Below, in pieces: positions 53,457-61,724 of a DNA stretch of 64,000 bases. The DNA is from Phycisphaerales bacterium. GTDB taxonomy: Bacteria > Planctomycetota > Phycisphaerae > Phycisphaerales > UBA1924. How positions within the stretch are numbered: position 1 is the stretch's first letter; each line of letters begins with the position of its first letter. The stretch is taken from contig JAJDDO010000033.1 of NCBI GenBank assembly GCA_029260265.1, forward strand, positions 26,967 to 90,966, given 5' to 3'. The notes below the pieces were generated by a model. The model saw nothing but the letters and a program-made list of their open reading frames with translations. It was not told the origin of the DNA and did not search any database. The position numbers were made by a program, and so were the translations under genes.

Positions 53457-55769
53457 TTATGCTGCTCGTCTGTTTCGTTGCTTGACTGTCCCGATCGTGA
53501 TGGTGACCTCTCCCCCGCCGCCCTTCGATCCCGGCAGATTCGCGATCGAGATCTCCGCATCATGCAGATCAAGTATCCCCCGCGTGCGTGCGAGCCCGAG
53601 CCCGCTCCGCCTCCCCGCGCCCTGCTCGCTAAAGAACGGATCAAACCCGTGCTTGAGTGATTTGGGTGAGAATCCCGGACCGCGATCGGCGATCTTGATG
53701 GTTAATCGGTTCGTATCGGGTACCGGTTCAATGCAAACCGAAACAACTCCTACCGGATTTGATTGGGCCGCGTTGATCAATGGCTCTGCGATCGCGGAGC
53801 TCAATAAATCGCGATCCACATCAATCGGGAGGACCTCGCTGGGTATGCTCAGCTGAATCTTGGCACGCACACCCTCTTTCTTGACCCGATCGCGGGCGAT
53901 ATCCATCGCCTGCCGAACAACGAGCACCGGATCGGTGGGTGTCTTCATCGGCTTGGGCGGATCAGTCAGCATGTGCAAACTCGTGATCAGATCACTGAGC
54001 TGGTCTGCGCCACGCGCGATCGATTCGGCCGCATCACGATCACGCTTTGCTCCCAATCGCTCGAAGAGCTGCTGGCTCCGCCCACGGATCACCGCGAGCG
54101 GGTTGTTCATCTCGTGCGCCGCCCCGGCCGCCATCTGACCAAGCCGGATTAATGATTCTTTCTCTGCGAGCGTGTCCTTCATCGCCGCCATCGCGCGATT
54201 GGCCGCGGCGAGGTCTTCGCCGAGGCGTTTGGATCGTTCGACACGAACCGATCTCGCCAGCGCGCTGATCCATGTTCGGCGGACAAAGCCGAACGCCTTG
54301 GTCGAGATCAAACTCCCCCCCACTGGATCGGTCCCCGCGAGAATCAGCAGGCATGAAGGCAACTGGTCGGCGTCGCCCTCGCCCGGTTCATCAAGACTCA
54401 TCACAATCGGCGTGCCCGCAGAGCGGATATCAGAGAGCATGTCCGTCAACCATTCAATCGACGCCAGCTCCATCATGATCGCTGCATTCGCCTCGGCGAG
54501 CCCACCCGGTCGCGCGATCCCGATGCCCGTATCGGGCGGCGAGACCTCTTCCGGGCCGTCGGTTATTGTGCCGTTGTCGATCACATACACGCGCCACGGG
54601 TCCTTGACCGAGTGCTGCAGGATCGCGGTTACCCGCACTGTCCCGACCATGTTCCCCAGCGCGTTTGCCAACGAGCAGAGCAGCTCGTCTGGTGTTGAAT
54701 CGCCAGAAGCATGATCGTTAAACTCGCCAAGCACCGAGAGCACCCGCCAGAACCGATTGGCTTCGGTTGCCTTTACTTGGAGTGTAGAGTTGATGTCAAC
54801 AAGCCGACGGTTTGCTTGGGTGATCGATGAGAGCAACAGATCGCCCTCGGTGTGTTCCCCCACGCCGAGGATCTGGGTGCGTTCGGAGACCGTCTCCACG
54901 ATTCCCTGCGCCATCGATCCGATTTTGTCGGTATTGAGTTCGAGTTCATTGGCGAGCTCCATCGTGTTGAGCCCGACACCAAACTCGCACGCCCAGCCGA
55001 GATGCAGATCGCGAGCGATCGCTTCGCCGAGCGTGACCACCGAGACCAGCTCGCGTGCTGCATCCTCCGGCAGTGACGCCCGAGGCTGAGAGTGCAGCCA
55101 GATCGCATCCCGGATCGAATCGGGAAGCTTCCAATGCTCGCTCAAACGCTTGCCTGCGGTGTAGTGATCAATCCCGATGGTGGCTTGTTCGGCCGCGCAG
55201 GTCGCACACTGGCGAGACTGCGCGAGCCGGAGAGTTTTTTCGTAAACCTTGGGCAGCACAAGCTGCATCGCCAGCTTGCCCACATCATGCAAGAGCCCGC
55301 TCAGGTACGCCTCGTCGGGCTTGACACCAAACTCGGGGAACGAGCGTGCGATCGATTCCGACGCGCACGCCACCGCGATCGAGTGAATCCAGAACCCGGT
55401 CCGATCAAACAGCCCGGTATCCTGCGTCTTGGCGTGCCCTTCGAGCTGCTCGTAGACATACACGCTGAGCACCGCCGCCTGAAGGGTTTCGAGCCCGAGC
55501 ATAATCACGGCTCGGCGGACGCTTGTGATCTTGTCACCGAGCCCCTTCTCCGCGGTTCGACACATCGCGAGGATGGTCGCCGAGAGCGCCGGATCAGTCT
55601 CAATAAGCCTGATCGCTTCATCGAGATCGAAATCCTCTTCAGACCCGATCGCCATCAGCCTGGTCGCGACCGCTGGCAGCGTGGGCAAACGATCAATCCC
55701 CGAGAGGATCAACTCGATCTGCTTGGGATTCACATCGCCATCCGGGTTGGGCACATTCAACTCTTCCAA
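53457..55769 (-). CDS. HDOD-domain sensor histidine kinase
   Basis: A 770-residue protein. An HDOD domain lies at about 15-215 (LPTLPAVATRLMAI, SVRRAVIMLGLETLQ). A GAF-like region occupies about 335-480. The dimerisation domain has the phospho-acceptor His in GAAHEMNNPLAVIRG (about 553). The HATPase has the N box EPLINAAQ (about 664), G1 DRGPGF (about 696) and G2 GLGLARTRGI. The TTG start is supported by an AGGAG that overlaps the stop of the upstream HTH-receiver gene 12 bases away. No transmembrane segment is seen, so it senses a cytoplasmic signal or a partner protein. Confidence 0.88.
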   Translation of the reverse strand: MEELNVPNPDGDVNPKQIELILSGIDRLPTLPAVATRLMAIGSEEDFDLDEAIRLIETDPALSATILAMCRTAEKGLGDKITSVRRAVIMLGLETLQAAVLSVYVYEQLEGHAKTQDTGLFDRTGFWIHSIAVACASESIARSFPEFGVKPDEAYLSGLLHDVGKLAMQLVLPKVYEKTLRLAQSRQCATCAAEQATIGIDHYTAGKRLSEHWKLPDSIRDAIWLHSQPRASLPEDAARELVSVVTLGEAIARDLHLGWACEFGVGLNTMELANELELNTDKIGSMAQGIVETVSERTQILGVGEHTEGDLLLSSITQANRRLVDINSTLQVKATEANRFWRVLSVLGEFNDHASGDSTPDELLCSLANALGNMVGTVRVTAILQHSVKDPWRVYVIDNGTITDGPEEVSPPDTGIGIARPGGLAEANAAIMMELASIEWLTDMLSDIRSAGTPIVMSLDEPGEGDADQLPSCLLILAGTDPVGGSLISTKAFGFVRRTWISALARSVRVERSKRLGEDLAAANRAMAAMKDTLAEKESLIRLGQMAAGAAHEMNNPLAVIRGRSQQLFERLGAKRDRDAAESIARGADQLSDLITSLHMLTDPPKPMKTPTDPVLVVRQAMDIARDRVKKEGVRAKIQLSIPSEVLPIDVDRDLLSSAIAEPLINAAQSNPVGVVSVCIEPVPDTNRLTIKIADRGPGFSPKSLKHGFDPFFSEQGAGRRSGLGLARTRGILDLHDAEISIANLPGSKGGGGEVTITIGTVKQRNRRAA

Positions 55770-55781
55770 AGACTGGCACTC

Positions 55782-56396
55782 CTAGCTGGCGTTGATCGCC
55801 CGCATATCAAGCAGAGATTCGATCCGTGCAATCATCTCGTTGAGATCAAACGGCTTCTTCAGAAAATCATCGGCGCCCGCATCGCGGAGCCCGTCGATTT
55901 CGCCACGCTCGACCACACCCGAGACACATAAAATCCGTGTATCGTTGTGCGCGTTCGATGTTCGAACGCGTCGGCAGACCACATTGCCGTTGATGTCAGG
56001 AAGCATAAAATCAAGCACGATCAGATGAGGCTTGAACCGTTCGGTCTCGATGCCCGCGTCGTACCCGGTGCCGGCGCTGCAGACCTCAAATCGCCCGTCG
56101 GATTCAAGCAAATCCTGGATCAACGATACGATCTCATGATCATCATCAACCACGAGGATTCGTTTCTTCGAACCCTCGAGCGCATCGAGCGGGATCTCGT
56201 TGGTGCGCATGAATCTGATCAACTCTTCGCGTGGGATCCGCCTGAACCGCGAGCCCGGAACTCGGAACCCGTTGAGCCGCCCCGAATCAAAGCACCGGAT
56301 GATTGTTTGCTGGCTGACCTTGCAGACCTGGGCCGCCTCACCGGTCGTAAAGACCCGTTTGTCCGACCAATCAGTCTTGGAGTTGTCTGTAGACAT
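55782..56396 (-). CDS. Response regulator with N-terminal MerR/excisionase-like HTH
   Basis: A 204-residue regulator with domains in reversed order. Residues 12-68 are a winged HTH of the excisionase/MerR type (FTTGEAAQVCKVSQQTIIRC, RVPGSRFRRIPREELIRFM). Residues 78-195 are a normal receiver with Asp84-86, phospho-acceptor Asp129 (LIVLDFMLPDING) and LKKPFD. Conventional response regulators put the DNA-binding domain at the C-terminus. It is the first gene of the operon with the HDOD kinase, its likely partner. GAGG six bases before the ATG supports this start. Confidence 0.88.
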   Translation of the reverse strand: MSTDNSKTDWSDKRVFTTGEAAQVCKVSQQTIIRCFDSGRLNGFRVPGSRFRRIPREELIRFMRTNEIPLDALEGSKKRILVVDDDHEIVSLIQDLLESDGRFEVCSAGTGYDAGIETERFKPHLIVLDFMLPDINGNVVCRRVRTSNAHNDTRILCVSGVVERGEIDGLRDAGADDFLKKPFDLNEMIARIESLLDMRAINAS

Positions 56397-56559
56397 CGCG
56401 TACCTCGAATAGGGTTCGTGCAACAGCGTCCATCCGTGCTCGCCTGCACAACCGCTCATCGACGCAGAATCCTCCCAACTTGACACCGATGTGCGACTCT
56501 GGACGCACCAATGCCCACATCGATGGTCCGAAAACTCGATTCGTCATCCATGATCCGGC

Positions 56560-57261
56560 TTATTGGTCCGCGTGGCGGGCACGCCATTGCGTCGCTGCAT
56601 CCGGCTCACGCGCGTACAGCGGGCTGAGTTTGGCCGGATCAATCGGATCGAGCCCGCGCGAAACGCGTATACACGCCTCAGCGTCGAGCACGATCGGGCA
56701 AACCGTGACCCCTGTCGATTCCGCCAACTCGCCAAACGCATCGGGCAGGTGCCCATCTCCAAAGAGGCTGCAAAGCTTGCCCGTTTCCATCACCGCTGAC
56801 GAGCAGACACCGATCGGTTCGATCTGCTTGTGCCCCGCATCGTCTAGCCGCACAACGGCACACCATGCCTTCTCGCCCTTTGATGCAAGTGTGATCATTG
56901 CCGGGCACTGCTCCGTGCTGATGTACTCGCTGGCAATCTGTGCGCTGGGCACCGCATACACAGGGCAACCGAGCGTGCCGGCCAACACCTTGGCGGTGGT
57001 CACGGCGATTCTCAATGCGGTGTACCCACCCGGTCCGATGCCAACAGCGATCGCGTCGATATCACCCGGAGACACCCCCGCAGATCTACACGCCTGCTCG
57101 ACCAACGCCATCACCCCATCGCTCCCGCGTGCAGCCTTGGGCATCGGGAGGCTCGCAAGCACCTCGTCTGCGCCGTGGTCCACGCACCGAACGATCGCAA
57201 CGCACGATGACCCCGGGCTCGCCGAAGGATTGGACATCTCTATACCGAGGATGGTGCTCAT
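56560..57261 (-). CDS. tsaB: tRNA threonylcarbamoyladenosine biosynthesis protein TsaB
   Basis: A 233-residue ASKHA-fold protein that pairs with TsaD and TsaE to make t6A37 in ANN-decoding tRNAs. ILGIEMSNPSASP is its first nucleotide-fold motif and AVGIGPGGYTALRIAVTTAK is the family signature. The C-terminal region contains DPAKLSPLYAREPDA as in TsaB proteins. It starts in a four-base overlap with the ArfB-like gene, linking two translation genes in one unit. Confidence 0.92.
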   Translation of the reverse strand: MSTILGIEMSNPSASPGSSCVAIVRCVDHGADEVLASLPMPKAARGSDGVMALVEQACRSAGVSPGDIDAIAVGIGPGGYTALRIAVTTAKVLAGTLGCPVYAVPSAQIASEYISTEQCPAMITLASKGEKAWCAVVRLDDAGHKQIEPIGVCSSAVMETGKLCSLFGDGHLPDAFGELAESTGVTVCPIVLDAEACIRVSRGLDPIDPAKLSPLYAREPDAATQWRARHADQ

Positions 57262-57719
57262 TGGTCTGGGTCCTTGCGGAGTTTTTTCTGCTCGCCGCGT
57301 CGTTTCTTCGCCCCGATCCTTCGTTCGATCGAACCGCGTGTCGGCTTTGTTTTTTTACGTCGCTTGGGCTCGACTTGAGCGCGGAGCACAAGCTCGCGGA
57401 GTTTACCGATGCACGCCGCCTTGTTCTGCGCCTGCGATCTTGTGCCATCAGACTGGAGGACGATCTCGCCGTCGGAGTTGATCACCGATCGGGCAAGCCG
57501 GGTGAGCCTCTTGTGCGCAAAATCATTGAGCCCCAGATCAGATAAAAATACGCGCAGCTGCGCCTTGGTTGACCGCTTATTGACATTCTGCCCGCCCGGA
57601 CCGCCCGAAGCGACAAACGAGCAACGCAAGACGCTCTCGTGCACCGAGACCCCGGGCGCCAGAACAACCGCCTTGGCGTCCGCGGAGGGGGGTTTGGATG
57701 GCTGATCCGGAGATTGCAT
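57258..57719 (-). CDS. arfB: Ribosome-rescue peptidyl-tRNA hydrolase, ArfB-like
   Basis: A 153-residue class I release-factor-like protein without codon-recognition domains. The catalytic GGQ is at 42-44 (FVASGGPGGQNVNKRSTKAQ). The basic C-terminal tail (KPTRGSIERRIGAKKRRGE) is the segment that enters the mRNA channel of stalled ribosomes in ArfB/YaeJ. The frame is open to 57803, but the family N-terminus fits the ATG at 57719. It is cotranscribed with tsaB. Confidence 0.9.
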   Translation of the reverse strand: MQSPDQPSKPPSADAKAVVLAPGVSVHESVLRCSFVASGGPGGQNVNKRSTKAQLRVFLSDLGLNDFAHKRLTRLARSVINSDGEIVLQSDGTRSQAQNKAACIGKLRELVLRAQVEPKRRKKTKPTRGSIERRIGAKKRRGEQKKLRKDPDQ

Positions 57720-57802
57720 ACAAGTGCATAGCCGAGATTGGAACGAATTGCAAGTGATTATCCAGATCCATCTTGCGCGAAAAAAAGTGCTCGCCGCACC
57801 CA

Positions 57803-57831
57803 TTGACCCGGGGCGAATGGTCTGCGATACT
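57803..57831 (+). promoter_or_regulatory. Sigma-70-type promoter of the HU gene
   Basis: TTGACC, a 17-base spacer and GATACT match the -35/-10 consensus well. The transcript would begin near 57838, giving an untranslated leader of about 145 bases before the HU-like ATG. Confidence 0.6.
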
Positions 57832-57983
57832 GTGGGTTGCCGATGCTTCGTTTTCGTGCACTCGATCGATCAGTCGAACGCAGTACACGCCCTCGGCGCC
57901 AACACGGGATGGGACGGAACCACACCGCCCCTACAGGACACACAAGGCTCTAGTCACTGCAGGAATGCGGGGAGAACACACCG

Positions 57984-58424
57984 ATGAAAACGATCACCAA
58001 GAAACTCCTCATCGACCGCATCGCAGACACCAAGGGGCTCCGCCGCGTGGATGTCAAGGATGTTGTTCAGGAGTTCCTTGATCAGCTCGTGATCGAGCTC
58101 GGTGATGGAAACCGCCTTGAGTTCCGTGACTTTGGTGTCTTCGAGGTCAAGCAACGCGCCGCACGCATGGCCCAGAATCCAAAGACCCTCGAACGCGTCC
58201 CCGTTCCCGCAAAGAACACGGTCAAGTTCAAGCCCGGACGCAAGATGCGTGAATCACTCGAAGCCGCGCCGCTCGTCGAGACCGGCTCGAACAATGGTGC
58301 CGTCACCCCCCCCGCCGGCGCACGCGATGACACCCGTCGGGAAACCAAGCCAGAGATCCACATGGGCCCGGCCGTCGCCGGAACAATCGGTGTCAACGCC
58401 GAGGCTTCCGCAGTTTCACGCTGA
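57984..58424 (+). CDS. HU/IHF-family DNA-binding protein with C-terminal extension
   Basis: A 146-residue nucleoid protein. Residues 1-92 form the HU fold: helical base, then NRLEFRDFGVFEVKQRAARM and NPKTLERVPVPAKNTVKFKPG, which includes the DNA-intercalating Pro in the beta-arm. The last 54 residues are a Gly/Ala/Thr-rich extension with no known domain, absent from standard HU (about 90 residues). GGGGAGA precedes the ATG. It has a clear promoter upstream and converges on nadA. Confidence 0.9.
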   Translation: MKTITKKLLIDRIADTKGLRRVDVKDVVQEFLDQLVIELGDGNRLEFRDFGVFEVKQRAARMAQNPKTLERVPVPAKNTVKFKPGRKMRESLEAAPLVETGSNNGAVTPPAGARDDTRRETKPEIHMGPAVAGTIGVNAEASAVSR

Positions 58425-58450
58425 TCCACCCTGGGTTCAAGCCGATCCGA

Positions 58451-59728
58451 TTAATCCAAGAACTTGTTTTTCATTGATGGATCTTTGTCGGAACTCGACA
58501 CGGCAACGCCCCCAACACCGGTGTGCTCAAGCATCCGCTCGAGCGCTTGCACCGCGAGCTTCTGGGCATCTGGATGCACCGCGATCACATTTCGCTCGGT
58601 GACCGGGCCATCCACACCGCACAACCCATCGAGCACCCAGAGCAGGTGCGGCTGATCAATCCGGAACATCGTCGTGCACAAGCATTGGCAGTCCGACAAC
58701 ATCCGAATCTCGATCCCGCGATCAGCCAACTCATGGGCGATCCGGTTGACCAGATGAACCTCAGTCCCGATCGCCCACTTTGAACCCTCCGGCGCAGCTC
58801 GCAGCGTCCTGAGGATGTATTCGGTTGATCCAGACAGATCCGCGAGATCAACCACCTCTTTGCAGCACTCGGGGTGCACCAAAATCTTGGTGGGCTCTTG
58901 CCCGCTTGCGAGTGCGGCATTGGCTTGGTGGATCTGAGCGCAGTGCTCAGGACGGAACAGCTTGTGGACGCTGCAATGCCCTGCCCACAAAATAGTTGCA
59001 GCGTTGTGTAACTCAGAATCGGACGCTCCGCCCAATGCCTCACCCATCGCGGTCTTCCGCGGGTCATAGACACAGGTGTGTTGCTCAACATCAATCCCAT
59101 ACGCGCTGGCAGTGTTGCGTCCGAGGTGCTGGTCTGGCAAGAACAGGATTTTGATATCCTCATCCTCTTTGCGCGCCACCGTGCCGCCATTCATGGCCCA
59201 TGAGAATACCTGGTCGGCGTTCGAGCTCGTGCAGCACGCACCGCCGTTCTCGCCCACGAACGCTTTGATTGCTGCGGTCGAGTTCACATAGGTAATCGGG
59301 ATCACGCGTCCATTCCAATCCTGGCTCTTGAGCGATTCATGGATCAGCTCCCACGCCTCGACGGTCTGGTCATAATCCGCCATATCCGCCATCGAGCAGC
59401 CCGCCGAGAGGTCGGGAAGAATCACCTTGACCGAATCGGGCGTCAGGATGTCCGCGGTCTCGGCCATAAAATGCACGCCGCAGAAAAGAATGTGCTCCAC
59501 CGGGGTGCCCGCCTTGGCCCGATCCTCGACCACCGACGCCGCCAACTGGGCAAGCTTGAGCGAATCGCCCGTAAAATCGGCGTGCTGCACAACCTCGTCG
59601 GCCTGGTAATGGTGCCCAAGAATCACGAGCGCATCCCCGAGCCGTTTGCGGCGCTCGGAGATCTGAACGCCGAGTTCTTCGGGGCTCATCGCGGTGTATT
59701 TTTCGGGGAGAGATGGTTGCCAGAGCAT
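58451..59728 (-). CDS. nadA: Quinolinate synthase NadA
   Basis: A 425-residue [4Fe-4S] enzyme that condenses iminoaspartate with dihydroxyacetone phosphate to quinolinate in NAD synthesis. HHYQADEVVQHADFTGDSL and FCGVHFMAETADIL are signatures. Cluster ligands are expected in DLSAGCS (Cys111), GACCTSSNA and the C-terminal DCQCLCTTM; HPECCKEV is an active-site segment. It is longer than E. coli NadA (347) because of insertions and a C-terminal extension. AAGGAA upstream supports this start. nadB and nadC are not in the window. Confidence 0.95.
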   Translation of the reverse strand: MLWQPSLPEKYTAMSPEELGVQISERRKRLGDALVILGHHYQADEVVQHADFTGDSLKLAQLAASVVEDRAKAGTPVEHILFCGVHFMAETADILTPDSVKVILPDLSAGCSMADMADYDQTVEAWELIHESLKSQDWNGRVIPITYVNSTAAIKAFVGENGGACCTSSNADQVFSWAMNGGTVARKEDEDIKILFLPDQHLGRNTASAYGIDVEQHTCVYDPRKTAMGEALGGASDSELHNAATILWAGHCSVHKLFRPEHCAQIHQANAALASGQEPTKILVHPECCKEVVDLADLSGSTEYILRTLRAAPEGSKWAIGTEVHLVNRIAHELADRGIEIRMLSDCQCLCTTMFRIDQPHLLWVLDGLCGVDGPVTERNVIAVHPDAQKLAVQALERMLEHTGVGGVAVSSSDKDPSMKNKFLD

Positions 59729-59821
59729 AAAGATTCCTTGTATTTGCTTGATGATTGTACGATCTCTACGCCAGCAAAGGTCGAATAGGGATGAAAACAA
59801 GCAGCCCGGATTCCAAAGAAC

Positions 59822-59827
59822 TATCCT
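59822..59827 (+). promoter_or_regulatory. Candidate -10 box (leaderless start)
   Basis: TATCCT lies six bases before the ATG of the LemA-linked protein, the same box and spacing as at radA. No Shine-Dalgarno sequence is present. Confidence 0.45.
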
Positions 59828-59833
59828 GTATCC

Positions 59834-60586
59834 ATGCTGCTCGCTCTTCTGATTATCGCTGGGGCCCTGATCGCCGTCGGCGGGATCGTGCTCATCATCA
59901 AATCCGCCCAAGCAGCCAAAGAACGGGCAAGGATCCGTCTTGCGGACATGGGCGCCTTCGCCACCCAGATGGGGCTTTCATTCACCACGGCAAAGGACAC
60001 TCTCCACGACGAGCAGTACGATCATTTCGAGATCTTCCGCCAGGGCTTCGACCGGTACGCCTACAACACGATCTCGGGGCCGCTGAACCTCAATCAGACC
60101 CCCGTGCACTGCAACATGGGCGATTTTCACTACAAGACCCGCGAGACCTACACCACCACCGACTCCAAGGGTCGAACGACAACCCGCACGCGGATCGTCC
60201 CCCACCACTTCAGCTACTTCATCGTCGAGCTCCCATACCACGGCGTGCCCGATGTGCTGATCCGCCGAGAGGGATTCTTTGACAAAATCGCTGCTGCGTT
60301 CGGCAAGGAAGATATTGACTTTGAGAGCTCGGAGTTCTCACGCAAGTACTATGTCAAATCAGACGACCGCAAGTTTGCCTACGACATCCTGCACCCGAGG
60401 ATGATCGAGTTCCTGCTCGAATCTAAGCCCGGGCTGGTTGATATGGAGAACTCGCGGATCTGCCTCACCGGCGGGTACGCCTGCTGGGACGCGCCACGAT
60501 TCGAATCATCGCTCGAATGGGCGACCAGTTTCTTGGAACATTGGCCCGAGTTTGTCATCGAAGATCTGCAGCAACATGCCTCATAG
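59834..60586 (+). CDS. Hypothetical membrane-anchored protein linked to LemA
   Basis: A 250-residue protein with one N-terminal transmembrane helix (about 3-25) and a soluble domain. The domain contains a Thr-rich loop (TYTTTDSKGRTTTRTRIVPH) next to predicted strands (FSYFIVELPYHGVPDVLIRR) and a conserved-looking LLESKPGLVDMENSRICLTG. I do not recognise the family; DUF3137-type LemA-associated proteins are a possible comparison. It lies 28 bases upstream of lemA in the same direction, so a functional link is likely. Confidence 0.72.
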   Translation: MLLALLIIAGALIAVGGIVLIIKSAQAAKERARIRLADMGAFATQMGLSFTTAKDTLHDEQYDHFEIFRQGFDRYAYNTISGPLNLNQTPVHCNMGDFHYKTRETYTTTDSKGRTTTRTRIVPHHFSYFIVELPYHGVPDVLIRREGFFDKIAAAFGKEDIDFESSEFSRKYYVKSDDRKFAYDILHPRMIEFLLESKPGLVDMENSRICLTGGYACWDAPRFESSLEWATSFLEHWPEFVIEDLQQHAS

Positions 60587-60613
60587 ACTCTACACCGAGA
60601 GGAGCCTCAACAT

Positions 60614-61183
60614 ATGTCCCCACTGATCATCGGCCTCATCATCGTCCTCGTGCTCGCGCTCATCATCGTTGGATGGGTGATCGGGATCTACAACCGGCTC
60701 GTCCGTATTCGCCAGCACCTCAAGGACTCTTGGTCCGGGGTTGATGTCGAGCTCAAACGCCGATATGAACTGATCCCCAACCTCGTCAATACCGTTAAGG
60801 GATACGCGAGCCACGAATCTGAAACCCTCGAAAGCGTGATCGCCGCCCGCAATCAAGCCGCCGGAAATCACGGCTCGCCCGAATCCCAAGCCAAGGACGA
60901 GGGCATGCTCATCGGCGCCCTCCGCCAGCTTGCCGTGGTGGTCGAGAGTTATCCAGAGCTCAAGGCGGACAAGGGTTTTCTCGAGCTCCAGGGCGAGCTG
61001 ACAGAAACCGAGGACCGCATCGCGGCGGCACGCCGATTCTACAACGGAAATGTCCGTGATATGAATACGGCGGTCCAGACATTCCCCTCGGTCATCATCG
61101 CGGGGGTGTTCAACTTTTCATCCGCCGAGTACTTTGAAATTGAAGACGCTGCAGTACGCCAAGTGCCCAAGGTTGAGTTCTAA
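60614..61183 (+). CDS. lemA: LemA-family protein
   Basis: A 189-residue protein with an N-terminal transmembrane segment (about 4-26) and a helical bundle. The family signature is YNRLVRIRQHLKDSWSGVDV followed by LKRRYELIPNLVNTVKGYAS. The C-terminal FNFSSAEYFEIEDA motif is also typical. The biochemical role of LemA proteins is unclear; some are linked to membrane-stress responses. AGGAG lies upstream. It converges on the PilZ gene 24 bases away. Confidence 0.92.
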   Translation: MSPLIIGLIIVLVLALIIVGWVIGIYNRLVRIRQHLKDSWSGVDVELKRRYELIPNLVNTVKGYASHESETLESVIAARNQAAGNHGSPESQAKDEGMLIGALRQLAVVVESYPELKADKGFLELQGELTETEDRIAAARRFYNGNVRDMNTAVQTFPSVIIAGVFNFSSAEYFEIEDAAVRQVPKVEF

Positions 61184-61207
61184 GCCCAACTCAGTCTGCA
61201 CCAATGC

Positions 61208-61555
61208 TTAAGCGGCGATCGGCAGATGCAACCCTTCGAGGTTTTTCTGCGGAGCATCAAACTCGATCGCGATCTGCTGATGCCCATTGAACACCGGGCC
61301 AACGCGAACCACGCGAGCACCGAGCATTTTGGCTGCCAGTGTCACCGGGCAGGTGATGCACGAGAAGGCGATCGCGATACGATCGCCGACCTCGGCGGAT
61401 CGGCTGGATGCCAACTCGAGGGCCGCACCGCTCGCGGACACATCGAGCGTCCGCCCAGGCGAATAGAGCGTTCGTGCGCTCCGCCTGAGTTTGCAGCTGA
61501 TTTCGGTCTCGGTCCTGGGAAACGCTCGTCGATCTTCATAGCTCATGGTTGTCAT
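61208..61555 (-). CDS. PilZ-domain protein
   Basis: A 115-residue protein made of a single PilZ domain. RRAFPRTE supplies the RxxxR cyclic-di-GMP-binding motif near residue 9, and DVSASGAALE supplies the D/NxSxxG motif near 38. It is thus a probable cyclic-di-GMP receptor. Downstream partner is unknown. The start may also be the ATG three codons later (61546). The HD-GYP gene at the other end of the window could degrade the same messenger. Confidence 0.85.
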   Translation of the reverse strand: MTTMSYEDRRAFPRTETEISCKLRRSARTLYSPGRTLDVSASGAALELASSRSAEVGDRIAIAFSCITCPVTLAAKMLGARVVRVGPVFNGHQQIAIEFDAPQKNLEGLHLPIAA

Positions 61556-61724
61556 CTCTGGGTAGGAAACGGATGCCCCGTGCGCACAAGCCGAGCATTA
61601 TCAGCGAGTTGCACCCCTTCTTCATCGACCGAAAACCACACCACTAAAGAGCGTGACCGAAAAAATCATCGCCGATGCCCTAAACAGGGGGAGAATCACG
61701 GGCATCAATCAGCACATGGTCCGA

